Shown here piece by piece: positions 42,148 to 51,936 of a DNA stretch of 64,000 nt. Where the stretch lies: contig CAIRLC010000007.1 in the NCBI GenBank assembly GCA_903879335.1, forward strand, positions 62,001 to 126,000. Direction: 5' to 3'. Within the stretch, counting starts at the first letter, position 1, and every line of letters starts with the position of its first letter. The translations under genes were made by a program, and so were the position numbers. The notes under the pieces are model-generated. The model saw only the letters and a program-made list of their open reading frames with translations, was not told the DNA's origin and searched no databases. Source of the DNA: an uncultured Pseudomonadota bacterium (GTDB lineage Bacteria; Pseudomonadota; Gammaproteobacteria; Steroidobacterales; Steroidobacteraceae).

Positions 42148-43118
42148 AAGCGTGCCGCAGGCAAGCCGCGAGCTAGCAGCTCTTGACGCATGACGGCCAC
42201 CAGCGCTGATGGGCCTGCAACCACCACGTCGGCCGCTGCATAGTCGGGCTCGGCTTCTAGAACGGCCGCATGAACTCGGCCCCGACGGACGCCGGGCGGG
42301 CCAGCGCCGTCCTCACTGAGGGGCACATATCGAAAGTGCGGACAATCGCGCTCAAATTGGCGTAATTCCTGATCGGCATAAAGATCCGCGCCACGACGCA
42401 CACCGAAATACAAACGGGTAGGCCGAGTCCAAGCGCCTTGCGCCAGCTCGCGCAGCATGGCCCGGATCGGCGCATAACCGGTGCCACCGGCGACCAGCAA
42501 CAATGGCGCTGTGCCGGTTGGCACCGGCAGCTCCAGCCCGCCAAAAGGGCCCTCGACGGACAACAGAGCGCCGGGGGCCTGCATGGCAAACAGCGTCCCC
42601 GACACACGCCCACCGTCCACTCTGGCGACATGGATCTCCAAGCGGGGATCCTCACCCGGCGGGGCCGCGAGCGAATACGCCCGTCGTGTGCCATCCGGCA
42701 GAATCAGATCAACGTATTGGCCAGCGCTCCAGTTGAACGGCTCAATCGCAGGCAGGCGTAATCGAAGGCGCAGCACGTCGGGCGACAACAGCTCCAATTG
42801 CTCGATTCGACAGGGTAAATGACGGGACTCAACGGCGGCCGCTGGGCGTAGCGTTCGCACGTCGACCACCACATCCGAGCGCGGATGTGCGCGGCACAAC
42901 AAGATTTGACCCTCAGCTTGCTCCTCAGCCGTCAGCCCCAGGCCTGCGCCTTGCGGGAAGTCCACCTCGCCAGACACCCAATGAGCACGACAAGCGCCGC
43001 ACGAGCCGCCGCGGCAACTATGCAGGAGCGGCACGCTCGCCATCAGGGCCGACTCCAGCAGGGAGCGCCCAGGTTGCATGTCGACCGAGACTCGTTCGGG
43101 CAAAAGGGTCAGACGCAT
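42126..43118 (-). CDS. 2Fe-2S ferredoxin-NAD(P)H flavin reductase fusion (AscD/phenol hydroxylase reductase type)
   Basis: A 330-residue electron-transfer protein. N-terminal plant-type 2Fe-2S domain with Cys35, Cys40, Cys43 and Cys75 (SCRGGSCGACR ... LLCRAHP), FAD domain with RRAYSLA and VSGTLF, and an NAD domain with LLVAGGTGYAPIRAML. Such proteins feed electrons to oxygenases or to deoxysugar dehydratases. No oxygenase lies next to it; the partner is unknown. The dangling C-terminus overlaps hemD. Confidence 0.85.
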   Translation of the reverse strand: MRLTLLPERVSVDMQPGRSLLESALMASVPLLHSCRGGSCGACRAHWVSGEVDFPQGAGLGLTAEEQAEGQILLCRAHPRSDVVVDVRTLRPAAAVESRHLPCRIEQLELLSPDVLRLRLRLPAIEPFNWSAGQYVDLILPDGTRRAYSLAAPPGEDPRLEIHVARVDGGRVSGTLFAMQAPGALLSVEGPFGGLELPVPTGTAPLLLVAGGTGYAPIRAMLRELAQGAWTRPTRLYFGVRRGADLYADQELRQFERDCPHFRYVPLSEDGAGPPGVRRGRVHAAVLEAEPDYAAADVVVAGPSALVAVMRQELLARGLPAARFYADAFG

Positions 43119-43154
43119 CGCGGTAGTGTGCCGTGAATCCTTTTAGAATACCGC

Positions 43155-44042
43155 ATGGATACCGTGGATCATCTGATTGTAGGCGCCGGCTATGTTGGCC
43201 GCCGCTTAGCAGAACGATTACGCCCCTCTGGGCGTATCGCCGCCATTGTCGCGACATCAGCCAGCGCCTTGGCGCTACGCGCCAACGGCTTCGCCGCGCA
43301 GGCCATCAATCTGGATGACCCGGCTGGAGCGAGCATCCCGTCAGCCCTCTATGTGTATTACTTGGCGCCACCGCCCAGCGCGGGCGTCATGGATCCCCGT
43401 CTTGCCCGATTTTTGGAGATGGGCCTACGACCGCAACGGTTCATTTATCTCTCGACCACAGCGGTGTACGGTAATACGCATGGCGCGTCGGTCGATGAAA
43501 ATTCCCCGACCCTTCCACAGACCGATCGAGGCCAACGGCGGCTTGACGCAGAAGAACAGGTCCGGCGTTATGCGGATTCCGTTGGGATCGAATGGAGCAT
43601 TTTGCGTGTACCCGGCATCTATGGGCCCGAACGGTTGCCCTTAGACCGATTAGCTCGAGGCGAACCCGTGCTCGCCGACGATGAGGCCGGTCTGACCAAT
43701 CGGATCCATGTGACGGATCTGGTCACCGCACTCGTCTTGGTCGCGCAGCATCCCGACGCGGCCAGGCGCATTTACAACGTGACTGACGGAGCGCCGAGCA
43801 GTACCAGCGCGCATTTCAGACGCATTGCTCAGATCGCCGGCTTGCCGCCGCCCCCGATCGTCAGCCGCCGCGAGGCGGTTGGCCGAATTTCTTCGGCGTT
43901 CCTATCGTATCTCGACGAGTCGCGGCGTCTTGATGGGTCTCGCCTCGTCAATGAACTTGGGTTTCAGCTCCGTTATGCCGACCCCGATGAGGGGATTCGC
44001 GCAAGCTTGCCGGATCAGACCGGGCGAGCCACCAAGTCATAA
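43155..44042 (+). CDS. Atypical NAD-dependent epimerase/dehydratase (YeeZ-like SDR)
   Basis: A 295-residue Rossmann protein: [13 protein letters not shown] for nucleotide binding, [12 protein letters not shown] for the Ser/Thr strand, [20 protein letters not shown]. The YxxxK pair of active SDRs is missing; the segment reads [11 protein letters not shown]. This is usual in the YeeZ-type atypical group, whose reaction is unknown. ATG at 43155; its 3' end overlaps rimO by 28 bp (convergent). Confidence 0.8.
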   Translation: MDTVDHLIVGAGYVGRRLAERLRPSGRIAAIVATSASALALRANGFAAQAINLDDPAGASIPSALYVYYLAPPPSAGVMDPRLARFLEMGLRPQRFIYLSTTAVYGNTHGASVDENSPTLPQTDRGQRRLDAEEQVRRYADSVGIEWSILRVPGIYGPERLPLDRLARGEPVLADDEAGLTNRIHVTDLVTALVLVAQHPDAARRIYNVTDGAPSSTSAHFRRIAQIAGLPPPPIVSRREAVGRISSAFLSYLDESRRLDGSRLVNELGFQLRYADPDEGIRASLPDQTGRATKS

Positions 44043-45358
44043 GTATCGGCGGCGGTAATGTCGACCTCTGCAAAGGCGCCGACGGTGAGATTTGCGGTGC
44101 CGCGTCCCTTGACCAGTACCGTGCCATCAATTTCCGGGGCATCGGCATAGGACCGAGCAATCGCAACAAGACTGCGGCCATGACGCTCAATGGCGTCAAC
44201 CAACACCCGCTCGCGACGCCCAACTCGGCGCTCGAGCCTGCGTGCGCTGATGCCTGCCGCCTTCTCCATAAAGCGACTGAGTCGTTCTTCCTTGACCTCT
44301 TCCGGCACAGGGTCTGGCAGCGAATTAGCCGCCGCGCCCTCGACCGGCGAATACTTGAAACACCCCACTCGATCCAAATCGGCAGCTTCAAGCCACTCCA
44401 GCAGCTCTTCGAAATCAGCGTCGGTCTCCCCAGGGAACCCGACAATGAAAGTACTGCGGATCGCAAGATCGGGCAGCGCGCGACGCCATGACTGGACTCG
44501 AGCTAAGGTATTTTCAGCGTGAGCCGGTCGCTTCATGAGCTTCAGGACCCGTGGACTGCCGTGCTGGAACGGAATGTCCAGATAAGGCAGCACCAACCCG
44601 TCCGCCATAAGACCAATGACTTCATCGACGTGCGGATACGGATAGACGTAGTGCAAGCGAACCCACGCATCTCGCTCACGCGCAATGCCACCGAGTTCGC
44701 GCGCCAAATCAATGAAGCGCGTGGCTATTTCTCGCGAGCCCCACTGTTCTGGGCGATACCGCAAGTCAACCCCATAGGCACTCGTATCTTGCGAGATGAC
44801 TAGAAGCTCTTTCACGCCCGCATTGAGCAGCCGAATGCCTTCATTCAATACCGACGGAATGGGCCGGCTGACCAGATCACCGCGCATGGAGGGAATGATG
44901 CAGAAGCTGCATCGATGGTTGCAGCCTTCGGAAATTTTGACATACGCATAATGACGCGGCGTCAGGCGTATCCCCTGGGGAGGAACAAGGTCCATATAGG
45001 GGTCATGCGGCTTCGGCAGATGCTGATGCACGACCGACAAAACCTCCTCATAGGCATGAGGCCCAGTAATCCCTAGAACTTGTGGATGTCGTTCTAGAAT
45101 TTTTTCCGGCTGCGCGCCTAAACACCCTGTGACCAGAACCCGGCCATTTTCACGCAAAGCCTCCCCAATAGAGTCGAGGGATTCGTGCACCGCGTCGTCA
45201 ATGAATCCACAGGTATTCACGACCACAAGGTCAGCGCCATCATACGACGGCGCAATGTCGTAACCCTCAGCGCGCAGTTGCGTCAGGATACGTTCAGAAT
45301 CAACGAGGGCCTTCGGGCAGCCTAAGCTGACGAAGCCGACACGCGGAGCAGCGGCCAT
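44015..45358 (-). CDS. rimO: Ribosomal protein S12 methylthiotransferase RimO
   Basis: A 447-residue radical-SAM enzyme adding a methylthio group to Asp89 of ribosomal protein S12. N-terminal UPF0004 domain ([31 protein letters not shown] for the second cluster), radical-SAM motif [15 protein letters not shown] domain at the end. ATG at 45358 preferred over upstream in-frame codons since [16 protein letters not shown] is the normal start. Confidence 0.96.
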   Translation of the reverse strand: MAAAPRVGFVSLGCPKALVDSERILTQLRAEGYDIAPSYDGADLVVVNTCGFIDDAVHESLDSIGEALRENGRVLVTGCLGAQPEKILERHPQVLGITGPHAYEEVLSVVHQHLPKPHDPYMDLVPPQGIRLTPRHYAYVKISEGCNHRCSFCIIPSMRGDLVSRPIPSVLNEGIRLLNAGVKELLVISQDTSAYGVDLRYRPEQWGSREIATRFIDLARELGGIARERDAWVRLHYVYPYPHVDEVIGLMADGLVLPYLDIPFQHGSPRVLKLMKRPAHAENTLARVQSWRRALPDLAIRSTFIVGFPGETDADFEELLEWLEAADLDRVGCFKYSPVEGAAANSLPDPVPEEVKEERLSRFMEKAAGISARRLERRVGRRERVLVDAIERHGRSLVAIARSYADAPEIDGTVLVKGRGTANLTVGAFAEVDITAADTYDLVARPV

Positions 45359-45446
45359 GGGACGTCCAAGAACAGGAATTAGGACGCATCCTACCCTGCG
45401 ATGCGTCGACGGGGCCACTCGTGACGCCTTCCGCTATGATTCACCT

Positions 45447-46277
45447 ATGGCTTTCCGATTTACCAAAATGCATGGACTTGGCAACGACTTCGTCGTCTTC
45501 GACGTCGAGGACGCACTGGGTCTACCCTCCCGCGAGTTCCTGCGCGGACTCGCCGACCGCCACACCGGCGTCGGTTTCGACCAGGCTCTCGCCATCTTGC
45601 CCGCCCAGCGCGCAGGCGTAGCCGCCGAGTACCGGATCTATAACGCCGACGGTGGCGAGGTCGAACAATGCGGCAATGGCGTTCGATGTGTCGCCGCCTT
45701 AGTGGCCGCTCGACAAGGCCGCGCCGGGGAGACCTTTGAGCTGGAATGCCCCGCGGGCTCCGTATTTGCGCGGGTATCCGCCGACGACTTGGTGTCCGTT
45801 GCAATGGGTATTCCTGATTTTACGCCCGCAGCGCTGGCCTTTGAGGCCGTGGAACCGAGTCCGCGGTATGACTTAGATCTCGGCGATCGCTCGATTGAGC
45901 TCGGCGCGGTTTCGATGGGCAATCCCCACGCGGTCATCCGGGTGGATCACGTCGACACCGCGCCGGTCACGACGCTAGGCCCTCGCATTGAGCATCACAG
46001 CCGATTTACGCGACGAACCAATGTCGGCTTTATGGAAGTGGTTGCCCGGGACCATATCCGTCTACGTGTCTGGGAACGTGGGGTTGGAGAGACCCGCGCC
46101 TGCGGCACTGGCGCCTGCGCTGCGGTTGCAGTGGGTCGACACCTGGGCTGGCTGGACGAACAAGTAGCGGTGGATTTGCCGGGTGGACGGCTCACGATTC
46201 ATTGGCCCGGCCCGAATGAGACCCTTTGGATGACCGGACCCGCCGTGCGGGTCTATGAAGGAACACTGACCCCATGA
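45447..46277 (+). CDS. dapF: Diaminopimelate epimerase
   Basis: A 276-residue PLP-independent epimerase making meso-diaminopimelate for lysine and peptidoglycan. MHGLGNDFVV opens it; the two catalytic cysteines lie in EVEQCGNGVRC (Cys75) and ETRACGTGACAA (about 219). ATG at 45447. Its stop overlaps the DUF484 start (ATGA), the classic dapF-DUF484-xerC order. Confidence 0.97.
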   Translation: MAFRFTKMHGLGNDFVVFDVEDALGLPSREFLRGLADRHTGVGFDQALAILPAQRAGVAAEYRIYNADGGEVEQCGNGVRCVAALVAARQGRAGETFELECPAGSVFARVSADDLVSVAMGIPDFTPAALAFEAVEPSPRYDLDLGDRSIELGAVSMGNPHAVIRVDHVDTAPVTTLGPRIEHHSRFTRRTNVGFMEVVARDHIRLRVWERGVGETRACGTGACAAVAVGRHLGWLDEQVAVDLPGGRLTIHWPGPNETLWMTGPAVRVYEGTLTP

Positions 46278-46999
46278 CCACGACGCCCCGCGCCTCTGAC
46301 GCTCGCCCTAACGTTTCTGCCTTGGGTGACACGGAGGTTTGCGCCTATCTCAGTAAGCACGCCGATTTTTTCGTCGAACATCCCGATCTTCTGGCGGCTT
46401 TGCGCTTACCGCACGCCCAAGTCGGCGGCACGGTATCTTTGGTCGAGCGGCAAATGGAGGTGTTGCGAGAGCAACGGCGCGACATTGAAGCGCGACTCCA
46501 TGAATTGATCGCCATCGGACACGCCAATGACAGTCTCGGCGAAAAAATGCACCGCTTGGCCTGCCGCTTAGTGCGGGCGCGGGGCTTACGCGCACGATTG
46601 GATGCGGTGGAGTCGAGCTTGCGCGAGGACTTTGCAGCACCCGATTTCGTCTTGGTCCTGACGCGATCAACCAGCGCGCTGACGCAGATCGAAGCCCGCC
46701 ATTTACGGATAGTTTCAGCTGAGTCTTCGGACTTTCGCTCCTTCGAAAGCCTCATTTCTGCCGGACGCCCGCGGTGCGGACATGTGCGGGACTCACAACG
46801 GGAGTTTTTATTCCCGTCATCCGGCAGCGCCATTGGTTCGGTGGCCTTAGTACCGCTCAGCATCCACCACGCTGCGGCAATCCTCGCGATCGGCTCACCC
46901 GATGCTCACCACTTCAACCCATCCATGGGAACCGACTACCTAGCCCGGATTGGCGATCTCATCGCGACAGCGCTCGATGGCGCGGACGACGCCGCCTAA
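46274..46999 (+). CDS. DUF484 family protein
   Basis: A 241-residue cytoplasmic protein. N-terminal conserved block YLSKHADFFVEHPDLLAALRLPH, coiled coil (VERQMEVLREQRRDIEARL), then a GAF-like domain. Nearly always between dapF and xerC in proteobacteria; function unproven. Overlaps dapF by 4 nt and xerC by 23 nt. Confidence 0.9.
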   Translation: MTTTPRASDARPNVSALGDTEVCAYLSKHADFFVEHPDLLAALRLPHAQVGGTVSLVERQMEVLREQRRDIEARLHELIAIGHANDSLGEKMHRLACRLVRARGLRARLDAVESSLREDFAAPDFVLVLTRSTSALTQIEARHLRIVSAESSDFRSFESLISAGRPRCGHVRDSQREFLFPSSGSAIGSVALVPLSIHHAAAILAIGSPDAHHFNPSMGTDYLARIGDLIATALDGADDAA

Positions 47000-47951
47000 G
47001 GCCGCCCCGCGCACTGAAACGCCGACACCCCCTTGGGTGCCGGCGGATCGTGCGTGGATCGAATCTTGGCTGGCGAGCCTTGCTAACGAACGGCGGCTCT
47101 CGCCGCATACGCTGGGAGCCTATCGCCACGATCTCGCGGTATTCGGTGCTTGGGCTTCATCCGTCAATATTGATCGTTTTGATGGATTGGACTCACAGCA
47201 CATTCGCAGCTATGCCGCAGCGATCCATCGCGATGGACTCGACCCGCGATCCGTGCAACGGCGCCTGTCGTCGCTGCGCACGTTTTTTAACTATCTACAG
47301 CGGGAAGGCCAAATGAAGCGCAATCCGGCCGTTGATGTGGCCGCGCCTAAAGCCGCCCGCCGGCTCCCAGAAGCGATTGATGTCGACCGCATGGCTCGCC
47401 TGCTGGACGGTCCGTCCGCCTCGGCAGCTGCCGATGACCTTGATATTCGGGATCGCGCCATGATGGAGCTCTTCTATTCGAGCGGTCTACGTTTAGCTGA
47501 ACTCGTCGGCTTAGATCTCCCTGATCTCGATTTAAAGGACCGCACCGTCCGGGTGACCGGCAAAGGCGGGAAAACCCGTATCGTTCCAGTCGGCGGCAAA
47601 GCCGTTGAGGCCTGCGCTGCATGGCTCCTCGGTCGAACGACAACCGCCAAGTCGGATGAACAAGCGGTATTTGTTGGGCGTAACGGCCGGCGCATTGGAA
47701 CTCGGGCCGTGCAATTGCGGGTCGCTCGGTGGGCGCGCCTTCGCGGCCTAGATGTCCACGTCCACCCACATCTATTCCGACATTCATTTGCCACTCACCT
47801 GCTCGAATCCAGCCACGATTTGCGGGGGGTTCAGGAAATGCTGGGGCATGCGAACCTCTCAACCACTCAGGTCTACACGCACTTAGACTTCCAGCACTTG
47901 GCAAAGGTGTACGATGCCGCTCATCCACGCGCCCGCCGACGCAAGGACTGA
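46977..47951 (+). CDS. xerC: Tyrosine recombinase XerC
   Basis: A 324-residue recombinase that resolves chromosome dimers at dif with XerD. Core-binding domain 20-115; catalytic set complete: Arg172 (SSGLRLAELVGL), Lys196 (TGKGGKTR), His265-xx-Arg268 (HLFRHSFATHLL), His291 (LGHANLSTTQ) and nucleophile Tyr300 (VYTHLDF). A Pro-rich leader of about 20 residues precedes the usual start. ATG 46977 lies inside DUF484. Chromosomal context argues against an integron or phage integrase. Confidence 0.95.
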   Translation: MARTTPPKAAPRTETPTPPWVPADRAWIESWLASLANERRLSPHTLGAYRHDLAVFGAWASSVNIDRFDGLDSQHIRSYAAAIHRDGLDPRSVQRRLSSLRTFFNYLQREGQMKRNPAVDVAAPKAARRLPEAIDVDRMARLLDGPSASAAADDLDIRDRAMMELFYSSGLRLAELVGLDLPDLDLKDRTVRVTGKGGKTRIVPVGGKAVEACAAWLLGRTTTAKSDEQAVFVGRNGRRIGTRAVQLRVARWARLRGLDVHVHPHLFRHSFATHLLESSHDLRGVQEMLGHANLSTTQVYTHLDFQHLAKVYDAAHPRARRRKD

Positions 47952-47965
47952 GGGGCCGCCCTGGA

Positions 47966-48361
47966 ATGAATGACACCGCACACGAATCCCCGACCGACAT
48001 CCGGCTGCGCAAACGCTCGCGGGTGGTTGAAGTCGCTTTTGGTGACGGCACCCGCTATGCCTTCGACTTCGAATATTTACGTACGCAGTCGCCATCCGCT
48101 GAAGTGCAGGGGCATGGCCCAGGCCAAGACGTGCTTCAAATTGCTAAGGAAAACGTGGCGGTGACTGCGATAGAACCGGTGGGCCGTTACGCCATCAAAA
48201 TCGTTTTCGACGACGGTCACGATAGCGGGCTATACACCTGGGGTTACTTGCGTCGACTCGGCAAGGAATATGCTGCCCGCTGGGCACGATATCTATCGCG
48301 CCTCGACGGCATTGGTTACGTTCGACGTCCCCGGCCTACCGCCATCACGCCGACGGAATGA
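47966..48361 (+). CDS. DUF971 protein (gamma-butyrobetaine hydroxylase-like N-terminal domain)
   Basis: A 131-residue protein made of one DUF971 domain (IRLRKRSRVVEVAFGDGTRYAF, IKIVFDDGHDSGLYTWGYL). The domain is found alone in many proteobacteria and has been linked to iron-sulfur or ubiquinone pathways, without a settled role. Fourteen bases after xerC, so likely the end of the dapF operon; its 3' end overlaps the convergent YkgJ-like gene by 17 bp. Confidence 0.85.
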   Translation: MNDTAHESPTDIRLRKRSRVVEVAFGDGTRYAFDFEYLRTQSPSAEVQGHGPGQDVLQIAKENVAVTAIEPVGRYAIKIVFDDGHDSGLYTWGYLRRLGKEYAARWARYLSRLDGIGYVRRPRPTAITPTE

Positions 48362-48719
48362 ACTCGTCGTCGCCCTGCTGTTCGCGCTCGAATTTTAGAA
48401 AATCGTAATAGCCGCAGCGCCCCTCTTCGGGGTACTTCCGGCACACACCTGGCCGGGCCGCATAGATCGTGCAGCGACGCTCATCCTGATCAAAAAACAT
48501 ACAGATTGACTTGTAGACCGAGTCCTTGCGATGACGCAGGATCATCTCGTCGATCTTTTCGCTCTTTTTCACATACTGGCGGGTAAACCGCCGTTTGGCC
48601 GTCTCGAAATCCAGATCGAAGTGCTTAGCCAGCCGACGAACATCAAAGTCGGTGATCTCAATTCGGTCGTACGAGCAGCAATAGCCCGGACATTTCGAAC
48701 AGTCATAGCGAATTTTCAT
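48345..48719 (-). CDS. YkgJ family cysteine-cluster protein
   Basis: A 124-residue protein with nine cysteines in the family's pattern: CSKCPGYCCSYD at the start, then ICMFF, RRCTIY, PGVCRKYP and GRCGYY. These proteins are thought to bind zinc or an iron-sulfur cluster; function is not known. Starts with ATG. Confidence 0.85.
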   Translation of the reverse strand: MKIRYDCSKCPGYCCSYDRIEITDFDVRRLAKHFDLDFETAKRRFTRQYVKKSEKIDEMILRHRKDSVYKSICMFFDQDERRCTIYAARPGVCRKYPEEGRCGYYDFLKFEREQQGDDEFIPSA

Positions 48720-48774
48720 AGGTGTACGTTCCCCCGGCCGGAACGCGCACGGTAACCTCTTGGACGCAGTGATG

Positions 48775-48806
48775 CTAGCGGGGCGCGCGAGCGCACGCCC
48801 CGCTAG
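48775..48806. terminator. Hairpin downstream of cysK
   Basis: CTAGCGGGGCG and CGCCCCGCTAG form a perfect 11-bp stem around a 10-base loop, 6 bp beyond the cysK stop on the minus strand. No T-run follows, so it may protect mRNA or terminate with Rho. Confidence 0.5.
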
Positions 48807-48812
48807 AGTCCA

Positions 48813-49766
48813 TTACGGCAGGGTAGGCTCAGGATCAGAGCCGTCAGACACACCCTCAAACAAGACGGTGGACAGATAGCGTTCGCCAGTGTCCGTGAGC
48901 ACGGTCAGAATTACGGTGCCTTCTGGCGCAGTTTCCGCCACCTTGAGCGCCGCAGCGATGTTGCCGCCAGAGGAAATACCGACAAATAAGCCTTCCTTCT
49001 GCGCCAACAGTCGGGCTGTCGCAACGGCTTCTTCATCCGTCACCGGCACGTTGTCGTCAAAGACATGGCGGTCGAGCACGCCTGGGACAAAGTCCGGCGT
49101 CCAGCCCTGAATCTTGTGCGGCTTGAATTCACCACCGGCGAGCAATCGCGCACTGGCAGGCTCTGTGGTGACGATCTTGATATCCGGACGCGCCAACTTG
49201 AGCATTTGGCCTGCACCGGTCATCGTGCCGCCGGTGCCCCAGCCGCTCACGAAGTAATCAAGTCGCTTACCCGCGAAGTCTGACAGGATCTCAGGACCTG
49301 TGGTCTGGCGGTGGTAGGCTGGATTCGCCTCGTTTTCAAACTGCGAGGCCAAGAACCAGCCATGTTGCTCAGCCAACTCCTTCGCCTTGCGCACCATGCC
49401 CGAGCCACGCTCAGCGGCTGGGGTCAAAATAACCTTCGCACCCAAAGCACGCATGATCTTGCGGCGCTCAATCGAGAAGGTTTCAACCATCACCGCGACG
49501 AATGGGTAGCCTTTAGCGGCCGCCACCAGCGCGAGCGCAATGCCGGTATTTCCGGACGTAGCCTCAACGATGGTCTGACCGGGCTTCAGCACACCGCGAC
49601 GCTCAGCGTCCTCAATGATCCCGATTGCCAAACGGTCCTTTACCGAACCGCCGGGATTGAAGTACTCGACCTTGGCGTACAGGGTGACGTGCGCAGGCGC
49701 TAACCGGTTGATACGCACAATCGGCGTACGACCAATCGTTTCGAGAATATTGTTGTAAATCGTCAT
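48813..49766 (-). CDS. cysK: Cysteine synthase
   Basis: A 317-residue PLP enzyme replacing the activated hydroxyl of an O-acylserine by sulfide. PLP-binding Lys43 is in NPGGSVKDRLA; TSGNTGIAL binds the substrate carboxylate; GTGGTMTGAGQ and ISSGGNIAAAL bind PLP phosphate and ring. ATG at 49766. Divergent from the MetX-type gene 148 bp away, whose predicted product is O-succinylserine, so it may use the succinyl rather than the acetyl ester. Confidence 0.93.
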   Translation of the reverse strand: MTIYNNILETIGRTPIVRINRLAPAHVTLYAKVEYFNPGGSVKDRLAIGIIEDAERRGVLKPGQTIVEATSGNTGIALALVAAAKGYPFVAVMVETFSIERRKIMRALGAKVILTPAAERGSGMVRKAKELAEQHGWFLASQFENEANPAYHRQTTGPEILSDFAGKRLDYFVSGWGTGGTMTGAGQMLKLARPDIKIVTTEPASARLLAGGEFKPHKIQGWTPDFVPGVLDRHVFDDNVPVTDEEAVATARLLAQKEGLFVGISSGGNIAAALKVAETAPEGTVILTVLTDTGERYLSTVLFEGVSDGSDPEPTLP

Positions 49767-49914
49767 GGCTCTGGTTTCCGGTCCGAGGCTATGGGAGGTC
49801 GCCAGTTTAGGCGGAGCGCAAGCCCGTTCAATCGTCCGGTTTGGTCTGCCCCCATAACGATTGGTTCTCACCAAGGCATGGCTTCAATAACCAGAGGCGC
49901 GGAAAATACAGCCC

Positions 49915-51105
49915 ATGAGCGCTACTCCCCCCGAATCCGCCTCGACCGCCCGCCGGATCGCTTTGCCCAGTCCCTTTCGCCTGACCACTGGCGGAGAACT
50001 GGTCGGCGCTGAAGTGGCTGTTGAAACCTATGGCGAGCTGAGCGCGGCGCGGGATAACGCGATTTTGATTTTCACGGGCCTGTCGGCCTCCGCCCATGCG
50101 GCCGCTCACGCGGCAGACCCGTCGCCGGGCTGGTGGGACTCGATGATCGGTCCAGGACGTGCGCTCGATACTGATCGGTATTTTGTCGTCGCGGTTAACT
50201 CGCTCGGCAGCTGTTTCGGCTCTACGGGACCGGCCTCCCTCGATCCACGATCGAATCAGCGCTATGGCGGAAATTTCCCGGAAATGCGCGTGGAAGATAT
50301 TGCCCGCGCGAGCCAGGCGGCCGTTGACTCGCTCGGCATTGAGACGCTGTTAGCCGCCATCGGGTGTTCGCTTGGCGGGATGACGGTCTTAGCCCATGCT
50401 GCGCTGTTCCCCGGCCGCGCTCGCGGCTTGGTGTCCATTTCAGGCGCCATGGCAGCTAACGCTGCCGCCATTGCGACCCGCAGTTTGCAACGCGAGATGG
50501 TCGGCTCACTCCTCAAAGCTGGGGCGGATCGGCCCCTCGTTGAACAGGCGATGCGCTGGGCGCGTAAGGTCGGCATCCTCTCTTATGTCGGCACAGATCT
50601 TTTGGAACAGCGTTTCGGACGGGCCCAGACGGAACCCTATGCGGGCCGGGGCTCGGGTACTGATTTCGAGGTCGAAAGCTGGCTTGAACATCTCGCTCAA
50701 AAGTTCGTCAAACAGTTCGACCCTTGGTCGTACTGGACAATTTCTCGCGCGATGGATCTCTTCGACTTCGGCGCGTTTGGTGCTGCCCCCAGTGCGGATG
50801 GATTACAGCACCGTGCGGACTCTGACACGGCCGCGGCCGCTCGAACCTTAGACGTCGAGCGCGCGTTGGTCATTGGTGTTCGAGAAGATTTGCTTTTCCC
50901 CGTTGAGCAGCAGCGGGAGATGGGGCAAGTACTCGGAGAAGCTGGGGTCGAATGTGAGTACGTCGAACTATCCTCGCCCTATGGCCATGATGCCTTCCTC
51001 ACGGAATCTGCCCTCTTCACGCCCGTGCTGGCTGAATATTTGGGCAACTTGACCAATCGGTCCGTGCAGCGCCCAGTCAGCGCCTCCAGCAGCATTAACG
51101 CCTAA
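49915..51105 (+). CDS. metX: MetX-family acyltransferase, probably serine O-succinyltransferase
   Basis: A 396-residue alpha/beta hydrolase-fold acyltransferase. Nucleophile Ser152 (GCSLGGM), Asp in REDLLFP, His in SPYGHDAFLTE. It belongs by length to homoserine acetyltransferases, but LTGLSASAHAA-like and GWWDSMIGPGRALDTD, VNSLGSCFGSTGPASL match the serine O-succinyltransferase subgroup known from Xanthomonadaceae. With cysK divergent next to it, O-succinylserine synthesis for cysteine is the better reading; homoserine acylation for methionine remains possible. Confidence 0.8.
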   Translation: MSATPPESASTARRIALPSPFRLTTGGELVGAEVAVETYGELSAARDNAILIFTGLSASAHAAAHAADPSPGWWDSMIGPGRALDTDRYFVVAVNSLGSCFGSTGPASLDPRSNQRYGGNFPEMRVEDIARASQAAVDSLGIETLLAAIGCSLGGMTVLAHAALFPGRARGLVSISGAMAANAAAIATRSLQREMVGSLLKAGADRPLVEQAMRWARKVGILSYVGTDLLEQRFGRAQTEPYAGRGSGTDFEVESWLEHLAQKFVKQFDPWSYWTISRAMDLFDFGAFGAAPSADGLQHRADSDTAAAARTLDVERALVIGVREDLLFPVEQQREMGQVLGEAGVECEYVELSSPYGHDAFLTESALFTPVLAEYLGNLTNRSVQRPVSASSSINA

Positions 51106-51165
51106 TCCGCCGAGCCGAGGGCCTTGGCGGTACAATAGCCGGGTTTAGTCTCTCCAGAGATTCCC

Positions 51166-51936
51166 ATGACCGGCCCCGTTGATCCAACGCCCACGCCCGA
51201 CACTGTCGACTTCGGTTACGAACGAGTCGCGCTCGAGGACAAAGCCAATCGCGTCCGTGCGGTATTCGATTCGGTGGCCAGCCGCTACGACGTGATGAAT
51301 GATCTGATGTCGTTTGGCGTTCACCGACTCTGGAAACGCTTTCTGCTGTCTCAGACCGGACTGCGTCCTGGGCAGAAGGCTTTGGACGTCGCTGGGGGGA
51401 CCGGTGACATCACGGTCGGCCTATCTAAACAGGTCGGTTCATCCGGGCTTGTTGTGCTGTCAGACATCAACGCTGAAATGCTCCGGCATGGCCGCGACCG
51501 ACTGCTCGATCAAGGCATCGTCGGCAACGTTGAGTTCGCGCTCGCGAATGCTGAACGTCTGCCGTTCGCGGATCGCTCCTTCGACTGCGTGACTATTGCC
51601 TTCGGTCTACGCAATGTAACGGATAAGGCTGCTGCTTTAGCATCGATGTACCGGGTACTGAAGCCCGGCGGTCAACTGATGGTGCTTGAGTTTTCAAAAC
51701 CGATAGCGCCAGGACTCGGCCCTATCTATGACTCGTATTCGTTCTCGGTGCTGCCGAAGCTTGGACAAATGGTTGCCGGTGATGCGAACAGCTATCGTTA
51801 TCTCGCCGAATCGATACGCATGTTTCCAGACCAATTGACGCTGGAAACGATGATGCGCGCGGCCGGCTTTGAGGGCGTCCGTCATCACAATCTCACGGGT
51901 GGCATCGTCGCGCTCCACCGCGGCTGGCGTTACTGA
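51166..51936 (+). CDS. ubiE: Ubiquinone/menaquinone biosynthesis C-methyltransferase UbiE
   Basis: A 256-residue SAM-dependent methyltransferase. [18 protein letters not shown] and [13 protein letters not shown] (SAM motif I) are diagnostic, as is [26 protein letters not shown] in two conserved parts. It C-methylates the quinone ring. The TGA shares one base with the ATG of ubiJ, so the ubiE-ubiJ-ubiB operon is coupled. Confidence 0.97.
   Translation: MTGPVDPTPTPDTVDFGYERVALEDKANRVRAVFDSVASRYDVMNDLMSFGVHRLWKRFLLSQTGLRPGQKALDVAGGTGDITVGLSKQVGSSGLVVLSDINAEMLRHGRDRLLDQGIVGNVEFALANAERLPFADRSFDCVTIAFGLRNVTDKAAALASMYRVLKPGGQLMVLEFSKPIAPGLGPIYDSYSFSVLPKLGQMVAGDANSYRYLAESIRMFPDQLTLETMMRAAGFEGVRHHNLTGGIVALHRGWRY

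Noticed and set aside
46977-47951. Tyrosine recombinase as a sign of a mobile element
   Set aside because: The dapF-DUF484-xerC context and sequence identify chromosomal XerC; there are no att-like repeats or cargo genes.
49767-49914. Possible SAM or cysteine riboswitch between cysK and the MetX-type gene
   Set aside because: No kink-turn or recognisable aptamer pattern could be traced by eye, and the gap is only 148 bp with two divergent promoters.
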